Shown piece after piece: positions 31,737-32,295 of a stretch of DNA of 32,295 nt. The stretch is from Patescibacteria group bacterium (lineage in GTDB: Bacteria; Patescibacteriota; Patescibacteriia; UBA1558; UBA10009). The first letter of the stretch is position 1. Each line of letters opens with the position of its first letter. The translations under genes and the position numbers were made by a program. The DNA lies in assembly GCA_018818425.1 (NCBI GenBank), contig JAHISB010000025.1:1-32295 (forward strand). Direction: 5' to 3'. Below the pieces are notes generated by a model that made no database searches, was not told where the DNA came from, and saw nothing but the letters and a program-made list of their open reading frames with translations.

Positions 31737-32036
31737 ATGAAACTCTCAGCCCTGCAAAAATTTATTCTTGGCCAGGCCTATGGCAAAGAGAAAAGGATTA
31801 ATCGCAGCCGTTTTTATCGATTCTATAATGGCCGTCAAAAGCCGCCTAAAGGCGAAGATAAGGTTAAGATTGTCACCAAAAGCATCGAAAGGTTGATTGA
31901 TAAAGGTTTAATGGTCGGTTTTGGCCAAAGAACCAAGTATAAGTGGTATATCAAGGATGTTCAGCTAACTGCGCCGGGCCGCCGGCTGGCTAAAAAGATG
32001 ATGGGCGAACAAACCCAGCTGCCCTTTAAAAAATAG
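31737..32036 (+). CDS. Small basic protein, possible winged-helix domain
   Basis: I do not know the family of this 99-residue protein. It reads as helices followed by a basic strand pair: KLSALQKFILGQAYG, then RSRFYRFYNGRQKP, then KIVTKSIERLIDKGLMVGFG and KYKWYIKDVQLTAPGRRLAKKMM (quoted in parts). The pattern of a helix RLIDKGLM, a short turn and a wing ending LTAPGRRLA is like winged helix-turn-helix proteins. The frame could begin at 31704, but ATG 31737 in the context GATTTTATG matches the start of the four-helix-bundle gene at 7817. An octamer array begins 3 bp after its stop. Confidence 0.7.
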   Translation: MKLSALQKFILGQAYGKEKRINRSRFYRFYNGRQKPPKGEDKVKIVTKSIERLIDKGLMVGFGQRTKYKWYIKDVQLTAPGRRLAKKMMGEQTQLPFKK

Positions 32037-32039
32037 TAG

Positions 32040-32079
32040 ACTATTTGATTATTAGATTATTTGATTATTTGAATAATTG
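32040..32079 (-). repeat. Octamer array, five units of ATTATTTG type
   Basis: The units are ACTATTTG, ATTATTAG, ATTATTTG, ATTATTTG and AATAATTG. The consensus is the reverse complement of the CAAATAAT unit at 8183-8222. Both arrays start 3 bp after a stop codon. Confidence 0.8.
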
Positions 32080-32236
32080 TGTAAATTAGATAAGAAAATA
32101 CCCTATCAGTCAAATATTCTAATAATATATCAATTTATTATAATTCTAATATTTGGGATGATTAGGTTAATTATGTGTAATGGTTAGTTAATTTAATAGT
32201 TCTTTTACAAGCAATTTTGGTGATTTTAAGAGACAA

Positions 32237-32265
32237 TTCAGATGTATGAAAACATTACATCTGAA
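32237..32265. repeat. Perfect 10-bp inverted repeat near the right edge
   Basis: TTCAGATGTA (32237-32246) and TACATCTGAA (32256-32265) flank a 9-nt loop. The window ends 30 bp later, so it could belong to the leader of a gene outside. The AT-rich 32080-32236 shows no other feature I can support. Confidence 0.5.
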
Positions 32266-32295
32266 ATCTCCTTGCTGCCGGGAGACGATCCAACA

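Overview
The window looks like a chromosomal segment of a small-genome, AT-rich bacterium, most likely Patescibacteria (Candidate Phyla Radiation). The reasons are: many short genes of families common there (DUF5661, CxxC-x17-CxxC zinc ribbons, four-helix-bundle proteins, tiny Lys-rich ORFs), a self-splicing intron in a tRNA, a compact AspRS, few Shine-Dalgarno sequences, and repeat-rich intergenic spacers. This placement is an inference from gene content, not from a phylogeny.

Layout. 1-660: 3' end of an unknown gene, a terminator and tRNA-Ser(GGA). 688-4142: membrane and small proteins (unknown multi-TM protein, TauE/SafE exporter, DUF5661, VIT1/CCC1-like transporter, lipoprotein). 4148-7640: dnaG and rpoD, the replication/transcription pair, separated by a repeat-filled spacer. 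7817-8704: a four-helix-bundle gene, an array of five 8-bp repeats, and a tRNA-Asn(GUU) split by a 368-nt group I intron, followed by a strong terminator. 8905-16439: a tightly coupled five-gene type I restriction-modification operon in the order M - Bro/DinD-like - S - membrane protein - R. 16440-20870: a repeat-rich patch with a 120-bp direct repeat flanking an orphan gene, two MITE-like elements (one holding a 19-unit octamer array), typA, a 22-residue Lys-rich ORF, and a gene flanked by 32-bp direct repeats. 20883-23666: zinc-ribbon protein, GreA-like factor, DEAD-box helicase, 38-residue basic ORF. 23807-26876: ABC exporter pair and a PAP2-LssY membrane phosphatase. 27096-32036: two unknown membrane proteins, asnS, aspS, a Nudix hydrolase and a small unknown protein.

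How genes work together. AsnRS (28322-29614) charges the intron-containing tRNA-Asn, and with a separate AspRS this suggests direct Asn-tRNA formation. HsdM, HsdS and HsdR form the restriction enzyme; the Bro/DinD-like and membrane proteins are translationally coupled to it and may regulate or assist it. DnaG and RpoD supply primer synthesis and the housekeeping sigma factor. Several sigma70-type promoters with 16-17 bp spacers are recognisable, including a perfect TTGACA-17-TATAAT ahead of the helicase gene.

The strongest points for a second look are the tRNA-Asn group I intron (IA-like core, very large P1 loop), the family of about 130-240 bp terminal-inverted-repeat elements sitting directly 3' of genes, the recurrent 8-bp-period arrays, the 874-bp cassette-like unit after hsdR, and the two extra genes inside the restriction operon.
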